A stretch of 64,000 nucleotides of DNA from Deroplatys truncata (lineage: Eukaryota; Arthropoda; Insecta; Mantodea; Mantidae): contig CM060981.1 of the NCBI GenBank assembly GCA_030765065.1, positions 231,329,152 to 231,393,151 on the forward strand, read 5' to 3'. Below are positions 1-11,256 of the stretch, one piece after another. Each line of letters opens with the position of its first letter. Within the stretch, counting starts at the first letter, position 1. Made by a program: the position numbers and the translations under genes. The notes beneath the pieces were generated by a model. The model did no database searches, had not been told where the DNA came from, and saw only the letters and a program-made list of their open reading frames with translations.

Positions 1-1246
1 TGAGAAAAAGTATAAGTATTGGGAAATTCAAACAAATAACAAGGAATATCTCGGAAATGGTTCAAAAGACAAAAAAAATCTGTTGTGTTACACTCACGTG
101 ACTTTCTCTACTCTTGTACAAACTATTTTTACAAACGCTTATTCTCCATCTACTTCATGTTAATCGAGATAAACATTTGCAGACTCTATCTTATTGCTAA
201 GTTTCTTGTAGATGTAAGGGGAATATATATTTACAAGGGCAATATAGAAATACAGTAGCTTTAAGAATATGCATATCTCTTAATAGCTGGTTGCTAGCTC
301 CAGCACCACTCTCTTTGTCACAGATTAATACTCTTTGCATATACAAGACAAAAAAATGAATAAGGAATTCCCATTTGAGAAAAGTATCAAAATCGTTAGA
401 ACCATTTTTGAGAAAATTAAAATTTTCGAAAAATGTTCCATGTAAAGGGTAATCTGGGGTGGGGTGATTTTGTTGAAAACCTTCGTGTCGTATCTCTGGG
501 AGATACTGAACCTAAATACCAAGTTTGGTGTTTACCCGACTGTTCGTTTCTGAGTTATGCTGTTCACATACAGACACACAGACACACAAACAGAAACACA
601 CACGCACACACACACGGACATGTTTCCAAAAATGCTTTTTTTGGATTCAGGAGGTCTCAAAACATGTATTTCCGGTGAAATCTCGGTATCGAATTTTTGG
701 GTGGAATACAATACTTCCCCTACTTACTATACGTAGTAGAGAAAGTAAAAATGTATATGACATTTGTGTGTTTTAACGAGATCTGCATTTTTGTGTACAA
801 AAATTGTATATCTCTTTCGGTTTAGCAGTTATGCAAAAGCCGTTCACAAAGAGGACTTTGGGGACATACCCAGAAAATTCAAGATATATATTTCATTTGT
901 CATAAAATATCTTAAACATACGATATTTTAATTAAAATCGTTAAGAGCCATTTTTGAGAAAATCAAAATTTTCTAAAAAAGTTCCATGTAAAGGGTAGTA
1001 TGCGGTAGGGGGATTGTCTTGAAGATCTTCGTATCTCATCTTTGAGAGATGTTGAACCTAAATACTAACTTTGGTATTTATCCGAGTTTTCGTTTTTGAG
1101 TTATGCTGTTCACAGACACACAGGCACACACGCGGACCTTTTTCTAAAAATGGTTTGTTTTATTCAGGGGCCTCAAAACTTCTATTTCCAGTGAAATATC
1201 GGTATCGAGTTTTGGGTGGAAGACTATTACGTAGTAGAAAAAGTAA
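1..1246 (+). mobile_element. Repeat A copy A1, split by a nested A copy
   Basis: Two parts of one repeat A copy lie at 1-78 and 749-1246. The first part stops in the A-rich tract after the 'atctcggaaatggttca' segment, and the second part resumes with the family's next segment (atgtatatgacat...). Between them sits copy A2. The left end lies outside the window, and the right end is the usual stretch with 'gtagtagaaaaagtaa'. No transposase is visible, so this is a non-autonomous element. It is more diverged from the other copies than A2 is, which agrees with it being the older host of the insertion. Confidence 0.75.
79..748 (+). mobile_element. Repeat A copy A2, inserted in A1
   Basis: It runs from 'tctgttgtgttacac' to 'gtagtagagaaagtaa', the two standard ends of the family. 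It lacks the middle third found in other copies, joining the 'cccatttgagaaaa' segment straight to 'tatcaaaatcgttag'. It belongs to the subtype with 'agctggttgctagctcc' and 'gtcacagattaatac'. A CA-rich tract lies at about 566-622. A short frame from 433 (start MFHVKGNLGWGDF) is open through the CA tract, as in several sister copies. I read no function into it. Confidence 0.8.
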
Positions 1247-1284
1247 AAATGCTTTAATTTTTGATACTTACTAATATCAATATT

Positions 1285-1554
1285 ATCATTAATCAAAACA
1301 GTTGATCTCACCATGGAACATTCACTCCAAAGACTCGAAGACGTAATACTTTTCGACTTCTCATAAAAATACGCCAACAAGGAATCTTCATTTACGTCTG
1401 CTTCATTACCCACACACCAGTCCTGAATTTCGTATACATCTTGGACTGCTTTTAACATTTTTCCTGATGAACCGTGAAAATCGCCTTCTTCGGTCATTTT
1501 TACTTTAAATTCACATATGAAATTAGCATCCAAAATTGCAGAATATAAAAACAA
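1285..1554 (-). pseudogene. Fragment of Crypton-like tyrosine recombinase (core-binding region)
   Basis: The minus-strand frame starting with Met at 1554 reads through about 88 residues before it runs into the end of repeat A1. Residues about 45-85 contain 'DSLLAYFYEKSK', 'SSSLWSECSMVRSTV' and 'NDNIDISKYQKLK'. This order (helix, S/T-LW-x-x-YSM-like, then NIDI-x-KY) recalls the N-terminal core-binding part of arthropod Crypton-type tyrosine recombinases. The catalytic domain (R..HxxR..Y) is absent, so it is a fragment. It could instead be a piece of a host gene derived from such an element. The family call is from memory of the motif. Confidence 0.45.
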
Positions 1555-2633
1555 AGTTTGTTGATTTATCGTGCCTTTATTTTTCCAGAGCCCACAATAC
1601 TCCTTCTCTAAACATATCGTTTCCGCAATAAATAAATTTAATTAAATATACTAAATACACAACATATACTAAAATAATCTTAACATAGATAAAATATTGT
1701 AGACAACACGTTACAAATTATGTTTAGTAACTCCCATCGGCCGTGTTCTAACTTGAGCCTCTCGTTACTAAACCTCGACTTTTGTAAATAGTCCTAAATA
1801 ACTATTCCACTATTCCTATAAATATTTTTTGCCACTCAACAAAGAACTGTAGAAAACAGCACTTGAATTTGGTGGATGTCATACAAGATACTGATTTAAT
1901 CCATAATCTCTTGGGGGCTTTTCTTTTTTTACCTAATTCGATCTTCTCTGTATCAACTGTCAATATTTCTTCTAGAATTAATTCTTATTCCTTTCCTGTC
2001 CAGAGGCGTTTAAAACATTTTAGTCGTTCGTTCTGGTTTATTACCTTATTTGAGATGTATATTTATCTTCATAGTTCAAATGCTTTATTAGTTTTTATAA
2101 TGTGTCTTGCGTACCACGTAGAGCATGTTCCAAATGATGGGCGTATCTTTCATTAATTTCTTTGTATGTTACTATACTCATTTCTCTCTCATATTCTGTA
2201 TGGTTGCATTGTCTTAAGTTGCCGTTGCTTTGTGAGCATTATCTTCATAGTTTATCAAAATTTCTATTTTCTCATTCGTATTATTAATATTTTGCTGTTT
2301 GTTTTACTGCTTCTCTTTCCTAACATTTCTTCAGTAATTCTCTTTGATATGCGTAGCCATTCTATAGTTGTATTTGTATTTAGTGGACCACATTCTATAC
2401 ATTCGCCTGCTCTTTTCTTATACAAACATCGATTACTATCATCCTCTAACAGATGGGTTTTATAAAAGGGACATTTTAAATGTAAAGCTTTGCAACAAAG
2501 TACGAACTACTAACATTTTTATATAGTTTATTTTGTACCCAAGTCTTCAAAGCTTACACTACTTTTCTACCAGTTATCAATGTTTTCGTCTTAGCGTAGA
2601 TATCTTTTTTGGTTATCATGGTTACCTCTCTCC
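1555..2633. other. Unassigned AT-rich stretch
   Basis: I see no recognisable gene. The minus strand around 2350-2460 has a short readable frame with two cysteines (about CIECG) and 'TTIEWLRI' that could be the end of an old element protein, but I cannot place it. The plus-strand open frames here (1863-2465) are hydrophobic and T-rich, typical of the antisense of A-rich DNA. Confidence 0.3.
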
Positions 2634-2635
2634 CA

Positions 2636-2862
2636 AGATTGCGGAGGATGATGGATTTTTTTCGGGCGTAAAAATCCTTAGCATGGCTTCCTTCGGAAGG
2701 GAAGTAAAGCCGGTGGTCCCGTGTCGTAGTTTTACGGCACGTAAAAGAACCTCAAGCCTGATAAAGAGGCCTCTGAGCAAAATTACCGGTCTTTCACGCC
2801 CAATATAGTGTGGGACGCTAAGGACCACAGCAGTTAAAGAGCGTCCATAAATAAAACTAAAC
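2636..2862 (+). repeat. SINE family D, 5'-truncated copy
   Basis: The body matches 42021-42302 (opposite strand) and 20143-20262. Shared blocks include 'cctcaagcctgataaagag', 'ggtctttcacgcccaatata' and the end 'gagcgtccataaataaa'. The tRNA-like head present in the 42-kb copy is missing here, so this copy is truncated at its 5' side. An A-rich tail marks the 3' end. Confidence 0.75.
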
Positions 2863-3399
2863 TTTTTTAAGAACCACATCACAGACTTCCAAGCCAGTAC
2901 ATCTAGGAAACCTGTAGATGTTTCTGGAGTTAAAATTTTCTCCTTTTGGGCTGTGATAACCTCTCAGGGAAGATCTGTAGTACATGCACGAAAGCTTCTT
3001 GAAGGACACAAATAATGAGTCGTCTGTTTTTGGCTAGCATCACTGTAGCTTGCATATTCACAATTATTTTCTTGCAATTACTCTGTGAAAAAAGATCTGA
3101 CTTCTGGACCACTAGTTTGAATCCTTCTCTTGAAACTAACAATACCAATAACTCAATTTCTTCTACCATAGAATCTTAGACACAGAAAACGTGCATCTTA
3201 GAAACCGTACAATTGTTTTATGGACAGGCGCGAACTTCTATTATAAGGAGCCACTAAAATTTATTCAAACTAGAATGAGAATGCAATTGATTGTGAAAAC
3301 TATGTGTAAAGAAAGCTTACGTTGTAAATGTTGTGAAATAAAAAAGTTAGTTAACCAAATTATTTAGTAGTTCTTATTTTATTGCCTAATATCACACTT
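2863..3399. other. Unassigned stretch
   Basis: The sequence is AT-rich. A 79-codon minus-strand frame ends at 2930 and has no family I recognise; it may be chance. No promoter, RNA gene or repeat border is evident. Confidence 0.3.
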
Positions 3400-4560
3400 T
3401 AAAAACATCCCTTGTATTTATCTTTAGACAGTATTTTAATACCTGAATAATTTCAATTGTATTATATAATAAGCAAATTCAATAACAGCCCGCCTTGAAA
3501 CAATATGTATGCAATAATTATTTAAAATGTATGTAATAGTCATTTGCATATGCTTATTTTATTATAAACATGTTTTATAATGTTATATGAATACATTATA
3601 TACTTTAATAATGCAAGAGATGTGAGAATAATACGTTTTAAGTTGCTAACAATGAGGTAATAATGAGGTAACCTTGTAGCAATAATGAGTTTTAGAGTTT
3701 GAATTTTACTAGTCATGATTATGGAACGATAATGTAATTTCTGTGACAGTTTAAAATTAGCCAATCAACAGCAAAGAAAAGCTTTAAGTAAAATGCAGAT
3801 ATTCTATTGGACTAGAATTAGCCAATTAGAGACTTGAAATACCGAAGCTTACGGGTTTTGACCGTTGAAAGTTACTCAGTTGCTGGCAAACCTTGGTAGT
3901 GAACAGATGGAAGATGTGTTCTCTACAGAGATATTACGTGTGAATCGTAAAATATGTATACGCGATAAGTGAAAGTATTAAAGATTCCTACAGTTCTTAA
4001 AAAGTGTAGTGCTTTATAAAAATGCGCAAGAATTAATAAAAGAAGTGAATTTAAAAAGTTAAATTCTGTGATATCTACATTGTTGTAGTACCACGCTTTG
4101 ACTAAGATACATGACTCTACAAACATTATTGACGCAGCCGAAGCAAATTCAAACATAAATAATATATAGAAGCAGTTATAATAACAAAGTTAAATTTTAT
4201 AGTGTAAAACTTGGAGTATAATAACAAAAACACATCTTGAAATCAGTTTCTCATACGTAGCAGCATATTGCGTAATAACAGTAACTATTACGTAATCAAC
4301 AAATTCAAACCGATGCCCAAAGCGAGTTGCAAACTACATAAAACAACTAATATTTACGTAAATAAAAATTACGTAACAAAACACCTTCTTCAAGTTGGCT
4401 TCCATTACGTGGGGCAGTTAAAATTACGTAACCAAACAAAACAAAAGCAGCACAACATAACCTTCTTCAAGTTAAAAAAATATTACGTGAAAAAAATAAC
4501 TTCTTCAGTCTTTAACCCCCTTTATGCTGATACCTTTTTTGCTCTTTGTCCATCTGATTA
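3400..4560 (+). repeat. Dispersed repeat E, copy 1 (possibly LTR-derived)
   Basis: It aligns by eye with 41036-42000: 'caataacagcccgcctt', 'gttgctaacaatgaggtaa', 'ctattgga..aga/ggattagccaat' and 'attgacgcagccgaa'/'actgacgcagccgag' occur in the same order in both. ATTGG/CCAAT motifs followed by AT-rich sequence give it a promoter-like look, and the unit could be a solo LTR fossil, but I did not find a clear pair of ends. The distal part (4250-4560) is rich in TTACGT words. No protein domain is visible. Confidence 0.5.
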
Positions 4561-4874
4561 ATAAGATCATACTGGATATAGCTGAAAGGTTTTCTAAAAA
4601 ATATTTCACTATATTTATAGTGTCTTGTTTTTTTCACAAAGGATCTTAATTTTTGTTTTGCGGTCTGTTATATATCTTTGTTCCTGGCTGCTAAGGTATA
4701 ATTGTGATTGTCTTTTTCTTTAAAGCATGTGTTCCTAATTCATAGATTGTTGTCATTTATAAAATTGATTAGCATTTTACAACATACCCTCCACATATTC
4801 TCAATATATTCTTTATGACTTTCATTCCTACTCTAGTATTCATATCTTTTGCTATAATTATTTAGTCATTTTTA
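4561..4874. other. Unassigned stretch
   Basis: T-rich sequence with no gene, repeat border or RNA that I can support. Confidence 0.3.
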
Positions 4875-5735
4875 CTTTTTCTACTACGTACGAGTACAGT
4901 AAATAAGGGAAGTACTTCATTCCACCCACAAAATTATATATCGTGATTTTACCGGAAATACATGTTTTGAGGCGCCCTGAATAAAACATTAGAAAAAGGC
5001 CCGTGTGCGTTTGCGTGTCTGTGAACAGCATAACTCAAAAACGAAAATTCGGATAAATACCAAACTTGGTATTTAGGTTCAATATCTTCCAAAAATGGAC
5101 ACGAAAAATTTCAAGAAAATGCTCACATCTGACATGGAACATTTTTCGAAATTTTTGATTTTCTAAAAAATCGCTCTAACGATTTTGATTAAAATGTCGT
5201 ATATTAAAGATGCTTGCATTTTAAATAAAGTGTATATCTTAAATTTTCTGAGAATAGTCTGTGAAGTCATCTTCATTCAGAAGGAATTTTGTATAATCTT
5301 GTATAACTGGTAAACATTAAGCGATAGACGTAAACTTACCACACAAAAAATGTAGACCTCTTTAAAACACACAATTTATTACAATTTTTTTTGTCGTAGA
5401 GCTATTTCTGAAATATGCTTCATTAAAGACTCGAATTGTTCATTTCTTGGTCAATCTCTTAAAAGTTCTGTCAAAATTCAGTTGTTTCTCACGTTTGCGT
5501 GGAAAGAGTATGGAAAGCCAGCGTATAGCGTCCATTTCTTAAACATTTGACTATCGCTGTTCCCTTTGTATTTATAACGAAATGTGTAATGTTATTTTTG
5601 CATAGTTTATTTGGATTAAAATGCAGTAGACAGAAACATAAGCTTTAACAAGAATAGTTTGTGTACTCACTAATAAACGATACAGGGTAGAGAAAGTCAT
5701 ATGAACGTATCATATAAGTTTTTCATTAATATTTT
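4875..5735 (-). mobile_element. Repeat A copy A3
   Basis: It runs from 'ttttactttttctactacg' to 'gtagagaaagtcatatg'. The left-end segment resembles the second subfamily (also seen in A9, A13 and A16), in which the sequence after 'tttctcta' differs from 'ctcttgtacaaac'. The CA tract is short here. Many substitutions relative to the other copies suggest an old insertion. Confidence 0.75.
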
Positions 5736-6026
5736 TAGTTGCTTGAAATAATTTAGGAAATTCTATACTTAGTTTCTTTTGACCATCCATAGGACACAAA
5801 CATCAAAATTTTTCATATTATAATCACTACTATAGGATAATAATTCTCTGATTTATCCATGAAAAAATGCCATACTCTTTCTCCATTAATTGTTATTCAC
5901 CATAATCGCCGCATCGGCTTCTGGTCGTTCTTCTAACGCCACTCCACTGGATGTTAATGTATAATTGTCCAAATCCTTGCTGGAACACGATTTCTTTTAC
6001 ATTTAGGAAATTACTGAGAAACCCTA
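5736..6026. other. Unassigned spacer between A3 and A4
   Basis: About 290 bp with a short GC-richer patch at 5905-5960. The minus strand there can be read as a short peptide but shows no family I know. Confidence 0.25.
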
Positions 6027-6870
6027 ATTACTTTCTCTACTACGTATATTAAGTAGGGGAAGTATTGTATTCTACCCAAAAATTCAATACCGAGATTTCA
6101 CCGGAAATATATGTTTTGAGACCCCCTGAATCCAAAAAAAGCATTTTTGGAAACATGTCCGTGTGTGTGTCTGTGTGTGTGACTGTGAACAGCATAACTC
6201 AGAAACGAACATTCGGATAAACACCAAACTTGGTATTTAGGTTCAGTATCTTCCAGAGATGCGACAGGAGGGTTTTCAAGAAAATCCCCCCACCCCAGAC
6301 TACCCTTTACATGGAAGATTTTTCGAAAATTTTAATTTTCTCAAAAATGGCTCTAATGATTTTGATTAAAATCTCATATGTTTAAGATATTTTTATGACA
6401 AATAAAATGTATATCTTGAATTTTCTGGGAATGTCTCCAAAAGTATTCTTCATTGTGAACGACGTTTGCATAACTGGTAAACCATAAGAGATAGGCAACA
6501 TTTTACAACACAAAAAACGTAGATCGCGTTAAAATACACAGTTTATGTCATATACATTTGTTTTGTTGAGTGAACCATTTTCGAGATATTGCTTGTTATT
6601 GCCTTAGATTTTCCAATATACTTTTTCTCAAATTCGTTATTCATTTTTTTGTCCTGGTAATCAAAGAGAATGGAATACTCCACATAGCAACCACCTCTTA
6701 AAATATTTGACTATCGCTTAAAGCCTACCATATTCCCCTTGCATCTACAAGAAAATTAGGAATAAGATTAACATCTCGATTATCATGAAGCATATGGAGA
6801 ATAAGCGTTTGTAAACATAGTTTGTACAAGAGCAGAGAAAGTCAGGTGAGTGTAACACATCAGATTTTTT
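6027..6870 (-). mobile_element. Repeat A copy A4
   Basis: It runs from 'attactttctctactacg' to 'gtgagtgtaacacatcag'. It has the full set of family blocks, including a GT tract at 6160-6182 and the 'ctatcgcttaaagcctacc' segment of the commoner subtype. It appears nearly full length with no coding potential of its own. Confidence 0.85.
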
Positions 6871-6951
6871 TTCTTTAACTCCTCTTCTAGCTGTCTCTCT
6901 CTTGATTTTCAAAAGTAGTAAGTTTCCAGTTGAGATATAAGTTATTTTAAT

Positions 6952-6966
6952 TGTTATTATTATTAC

Positions 6967-7000
<34 letters not shown>

Positions 7001-7001
7001 T
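6952..7001. repeat. (TTA)n microsatellite
   Basis: About 16 near-perfect TTA units directly next to SINE B. Given its position it may be the tail or the insertion target of that SINE. Confidence 0.9.
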
Positions 7002-7009
7002 TTTACGAT

Positions 7010-7352
7010 ATCGGTTTGCCTTGTTGCCGGTATCTAGACATTTTCATCCCCTCCATCTCTATGGTCCGTGCAGAACCTTGGCCTGCCAACCCGAATCACG
7101 CCCACACAGGCACAGCAGAGGTGGGCGATCATCCAAACGATATGGGGAGCTGTGGCCAGCATCACGCATCCACCAGCCGGAATATTGGCTCTCGAGGTCG
7201 GGGTTGCTGCCTGTCGCAGTTCTTCACAATACTGAGTGGGCACTGGTCCTATATCCGGGCCACAAAATTCATACCTCCACGAGCGGGATCGAACCTGGGT
7301 ATATTCTGCGGTCGGGAACTCCAGCCCACTGCGCCCCCCGTCCGGCTATAAT
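7010..7352 (-). repeat. SINE family B, copy 1
   Basis: Read on the minus strand, a tRNA-like head (7280-7352) has an A-box-like 'ggcgcagtgggctg' and a B box 'ggttcgatccc'. The body (7070-7270) has 'gatcatccaaacgatatgg' and 'cacgcccacac', shared with 36915-37243 and 59480-59760. GC content is well above the surroundings. The open frames on both strands of this region are by-products of the GC-rich SINE and not genes. Confidence 0.75.
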
Positions 7353-7405
7353 TTTCTTGAAGATTACGAGTAACTGCGAAACTGAAATGCTAAATACTTT
7401 ACCTG

Positions 7406-8004
7406 TACACACGGTGTTCCCAAAACCCCGTCCACTTCTTGAAGTTACATCTCGTGCTTGTGCTCGATGCGCCGGTAGTGTTGGTTGTATGTTGCGGGGG
7501 TTTCAGGGAAGGTACACATTTTTATCAGTCACGAGTGGTGTCGCTCTACATATATGTATACAGCTAGGTATGTATTACAGATATACAATTCTGCAGACGG
7601 GAGAGGGAGTCGAACTCGCAACCTCTTCTTTAGAAAGCCGCCGCCCGAACCATTCGTGCACTAAGCACAGCTACGTTATTTAGGTCAAAGCAGATGATCT
7701 TCAGGCTCTGATTGCTGACGGACGGGATGTATTATTTTATTATTATTATTACATTAGTACTCACATTAACATTACAGTACTATACGAAGATGTAATAATC
7801 TAATCTAAGTGTTAGTTCACCAAATACGTGTAGCGGTGACAGCGTTAGCAATACCAGAACGCTTTTAAATATAAAATAGCTGAAACAGACGTGAGCAGTC
7901 CTACGTAATGTAACGATAAAACAGTAGAGATATTTTACCATTCTTGACATCATTTAGGTTGCTTACTCGAACAAAGTGGACGCGCTTCGAACACCGTGTA
8001 TACC
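7406..8004. mobile_element. TIR element C, copy 1, carrying a tRNA-like segment
   Basis: The ends form an imperfect inverted repeat. 7406-7438 (acacggtgttcccaaaa, then gtccactt) matches the reverse complement of 7972-8004 (acacggtgttcgaag, then gtccacttt). Inside, at about 7594-7690 on the minus strand, lies a tRNA-like stretch with B box 'gagttcgactccc'. A related element at 14069-14630 carries the same tRNA-like segment in the same place. No transposase is visible, so it is a non-autonomous DNA element with a captured SINE or tRNA piece. Confidence 0.6.
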
Positions 8005-8044
8005 TACTTTACAATTAGTAATACTAGTTTAATGCAAGGAATAA

Positions 8045-8585
8045 GTATATAACAGATGATTGGGGGAGGACTCAACACTGCTCCACTGAGGATATTATAC
8101 CTATGCCCACCAAAAGGGAGCGCCCCCAGGAGGCGCCGGGATCAGGAGTGACGGCACATCAATGACAGGATCCCTACAGTTTTTGAGACGCCCAGGTGTC
8201 GGACAGACAGACCGGTGACCCCCGTCCCACAAAGAGGGTCCAACACCACTCTCCGAGGGTGGGATCCGTTTACCCCTGCAACCAGCCAAAAGCCGAAGGA
8301 CAGGGAACGTTTCACGGAGAGCATCCTTTTCCCTGCCACGCCGAAGCACTATTGGCGACACTTCCAACCCTGAAACAGACCAGACGGGTTGGAGGATGAA
8401 TGAAATGAATGGAACGAAATGGAGGGCCATGAAATTCGGGGGCTGAAAGAAATCACTCCAGCGTTCTCCTGACGACCCGGGAAAACCCCGAAAAAATCCA
8501 AGAGGTAGAGTGGGCGGTCGCCGGGAATCGAACCCGGGACCTCCCGAATGCGAGTCGCAGCGCAGCATGGCGCCACCTCGCAGGA
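8045..8585 (-). repeat. SINE family F, long copy
   Basis: On the minus strand it begins near 8585 with a tRNA-like region whose B box reads 'ggttcgattcccg'. It continues through 'cgtcaggagaacgctgg', 'ggaaaaggatgctctccgtg' and ends after 'gagtcctccccc'. The body parallels 42595-43160. At about 540 bp it is long for a SINE, and the GC-rich body produces long non-coding open frames on both strands. The extreme head is unlike the usual 'ccgagcgggatggct', perhaps because of local rearrangement. Confidence 0.75.
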
Positions 8586-9155
8586 GGAAGAGGGCAAGAA
8601 ATCTTTGTTTATTATAAAAACAGCATTCTGTTATCTATTCAGGTACTAAAATAGCTTTATTTATCAATTAAATAATTGAGTACCCAACCACTGAAAATAT
8701 TATTCATCGGTGTCGGCTTAGGCCTATTTGGATTTCCAAAATTATACATTATAAATTAAGCGAGTTAAATTGTGTGAAATAAACGGATGAAAGAAGATAA
8801 CAAACTTTGGTTACTTATCCTCTTATACATTATAAAGAAAAACAAAACTAATATATTTTGTGGAATAATTTTGCAGATTTATTTCAGTTTCACCATTATT
8901 TTCAACTTGTAAAGCTACTGTTTTGCACAAAAGACGACTAAAGGACAGTGTTACGATGGTTTTCATCAGTAACATTGGCCTCTACAAACTTAAGCGTTTT
9001 ACACTAGAGTCAGCACTTAGCAAACAATATCAGTAAGCGTTTACGGTAATGTGTAACCAATACAGCTGGATGGTAACACAGGTGCAAAGTCCTATACTTA
9101 TAAACCTGAAATCTGCTCTTCCAATCAGCTCTCTATTATAATACGCATAGGGAAC
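8586..9155. other. Unassigned AT-rich stretch
   Basis: No gene, repeat border or RNA recognised. Confidence 0.3.
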
Positions 9156-9156
9156 G

Positions 9157-9350
9157 CACCGAGGATAGCTCAGGCGGTAACGTCTGTGACCCGCATTCGG
9201 GAAATCCCGGGTTCAAATCCCGGGGCCGACCAATCTGACTGAGGTTTCGTCGTGGTTTCCCTTGGCCGCTATGATAAATACCGGATTGAATATTTAATAC
9301 CACGACCCAAAGTTCCACCTTAAGTCTAAAACAATAGACTAGGTGGTCTA
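9157..9350 (+). repeat. SINE with family F-type tRNA head, short copy
   Basis: The head 'accgaggatagctcaggcgg' is followed by B box 'gggttcaaatccc' and 'ggggccgacca'. A short body ends just before repeat A5. The A box (tagctcaggcggtaacg) is well kept. It shares the head with family F but has a different body (gtggtttcccttggccgc). Confidence 0.75.
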
Positions 9351-9355
9351 TTAAG

Positions 9356-10112
9356 AAAATCTGATGTGTTACACTCACACGACTTTCTATACTCTTGTAC
9401 AAACTATTTTCACAAACGCTTATTCTCCATCTAGTTCATGTTAATCGAGATAAACATTTGCAGACTCTGTCTTATTGCTAATTTTCTTGTAGATGTAAAT
9501 ATATGTTATATATTTGCAAGGGCATTATAGAAATACAGTAGCCTTTAAGTACATACATATTTCTTAATAACTGGTTGCTAGGTGCAGCACCATTCCCTTT
9601 GCCACAGATTAATACTCTTTGTATATACAAGACAAAAACAAATGAATAACGAATTCCCATTTGAGAAAATTAATTGAAAAATTTAAGGGAATAACAAGCA
9701 ATATCTCGAAAAGGATTCACTCAACAAAAAAAAAAATGTATATGACATAAATCGTGTATTTTAACGCGATCTACATTTTTTGTGTAGTAAAATTTTGTCT
9801 ATCTCTTATGGTTTACCAGTTATGAAAAAGTCGTTCACAATGAAGAATACTTTTGGAGGCATTCCCAGAAAATTCAAGATATATATTTTATTTTTCATGA
9901 AAATATCTTAAACATATCATATTTTAATCAAAATCGTTAGAGCCATTTTTGAGAAAATTAAAATTCTCGAAAAATCTTCCATGTAAAGGGTAATTTGGGG
10001 TGGGGGATTTTCTTGAAAAGCTTTGTGTCGCATCTCTGGAAGATACTGAACCTAAATACCAAGTTTGGTGTTTATCCGACTGTTTGTTTCTGAGTTATGC
10101 TGTTCACAGATA

Positions 10113-10166
<54 letters not shown>

Positions 10167-10308
10167 GACACATACGGACATGTTTCCAAAAATGCTTTTT
10201 TTGGATTCAGGGGGTCTCAAAACATGTATTTCTGGTGAAATCTCGGTATCGAATTTTTGGGTGGAATACAATACTTCCCCTACTTACTATACGTAGTAGA
10301 GAAAGTAA
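9356..10308 (+). mobile_element. Repeat A copy A5, full length, with long CA tract
   Basis: It runs from 'tctgatgtgttacac' to 'gtagtagagaaagtaa' and contains every block of the family, making it a good reference copy at about 950 bp. It is of the subtype with 'gctggttgctaggtgcag'. The CA microsatellite at 10114-10162 is the longest in the window. High similarity to A6, A12 and A17 suggests fairly recent activity of this subtype. Confidence 0.9.
10114..10162. repeat. (CA)n microsatellite inside A5
   Basis: About 24 uninterrupted CA units at the position where all A copies carry a shorter, variable CA/GT tract. Confidence 0.95.
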
Positions 10309-10356
10309 TAGGTGGTATTAGCGAATGCTGTGCCATGTATCCACAGATAATGAAAG

Positions 10357-10644
10357 CAGTTAGACTGGACGGCACCCTAATGCCATCTGCACGGCACGAA
10401 GCAGAACATCCGGCTAGAGTCCTGTGAACACGTGACGAAGCAAGATGGTATGGTTACAAGGATGAGACCTAGAAGGCTAACTGTCCGCCTTTCTATATGA
10501 AAGTGGCAGTTAGACTGGACGGCACCCTAATGCCATATGCACAACACGAAGCAGAAGATCCAGTTGCTATGCACTAGGATCTCCGTGGACACGTGGCGAA
10601 ACGAGTGGTTGCAGGGATGAGACCTAGAAGGCTAACTGTTCGCC
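10357..10644. repeat. Tandem duplication, two units of about 135 bp
   Basis: Units are 10357-10489 and 10507-10644. Each starts 'cagttagactggacggc', continues 'accctaatgccat', and ends 'agaaggctaactgt' plus 'cgcc'. The two ends of each unit are partly inverted relative to each other (CAGTTAG near the start, CTAACTG near the end). It could be a pair of short foldback elements or a locally duplicated element end. No protein is visible. Confidence 0.7.
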
Positions 10645-11256
10645 ACACATCGATCTAAGAGTTACCCATTAACAGATTTGTCGCGATATGACCATGTAGT
10701 TAAAGCGACAAAATAAATAGACTGATACACAAATAAAATAGGGAACGTGTATGTACGCCAACCCCTGCTTCGTAGTGGCACTAACCAAATGTCGTTTCTA
10801 GCGGTGACCAAATAGTTTATCATTTTATCCTTGGATATGAGAATTTCTCTACAGACGAACACTTTTCTTTGTTTCTTTGATACTCACTGGTTTCTGGAAT
10901 ATTGCTGAAAATCATAGAGCTGCCTTTAAGCTGAGCGGAAAAGGTAAACGTTGTCGCAGTTCTCAATGGCTAGTGTTATCTTATTTGTTGAGCGCCTCTT
11001 GTTTTATTATTATTATTATTATTTTAAATTTGGGTTCTTTGTCCTCCGGCTAGCTATTACAACATAGTCTAGCAAGTGTCTCTATGCAGGGCGTGTAAAC
11101 GGAAGAGAGTTGTTACTAAAAGATAACACTGATAAAATAGTTTGTTTCTACACTTTTAATGCCGTCACATAATTAATAATTCACATATTTAATCTTTATA
11201 CACGCCTGACTGAAAATGATATTTCCGAATGTAACTACAGTCGTTTGAGTTGCCGC
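10645..11256. other. Unassigned stretch
   Basis: No gene recognised. It contains a short (TTA)n run at 11003-11024. The sequence from about 11040 onward has GC-richer segments that lead into the tandem repeat at 11257. Confidence 0.3.

Noticed and set aside
1863-2465. Two plus-strand open frames of 97-99 codons
   Set aside because: Composition (Phe, Leu, Ile, Ser) is that of the antisense of A-rich DNA, with no recognisable domain.
7010-7352. GC-rich open frames of 69-220 codons around 7.0-7.7 kb
   Set aside because: They follow the SINE B and element C sequences, exist on both strands and have no protein family resemblance.
8101-8597. Open frame of 155 codons on the minus strand
   Set aside because: It is contained in a long SINE F copy whose relatives at 27 and 42 kb do not keep the frame.
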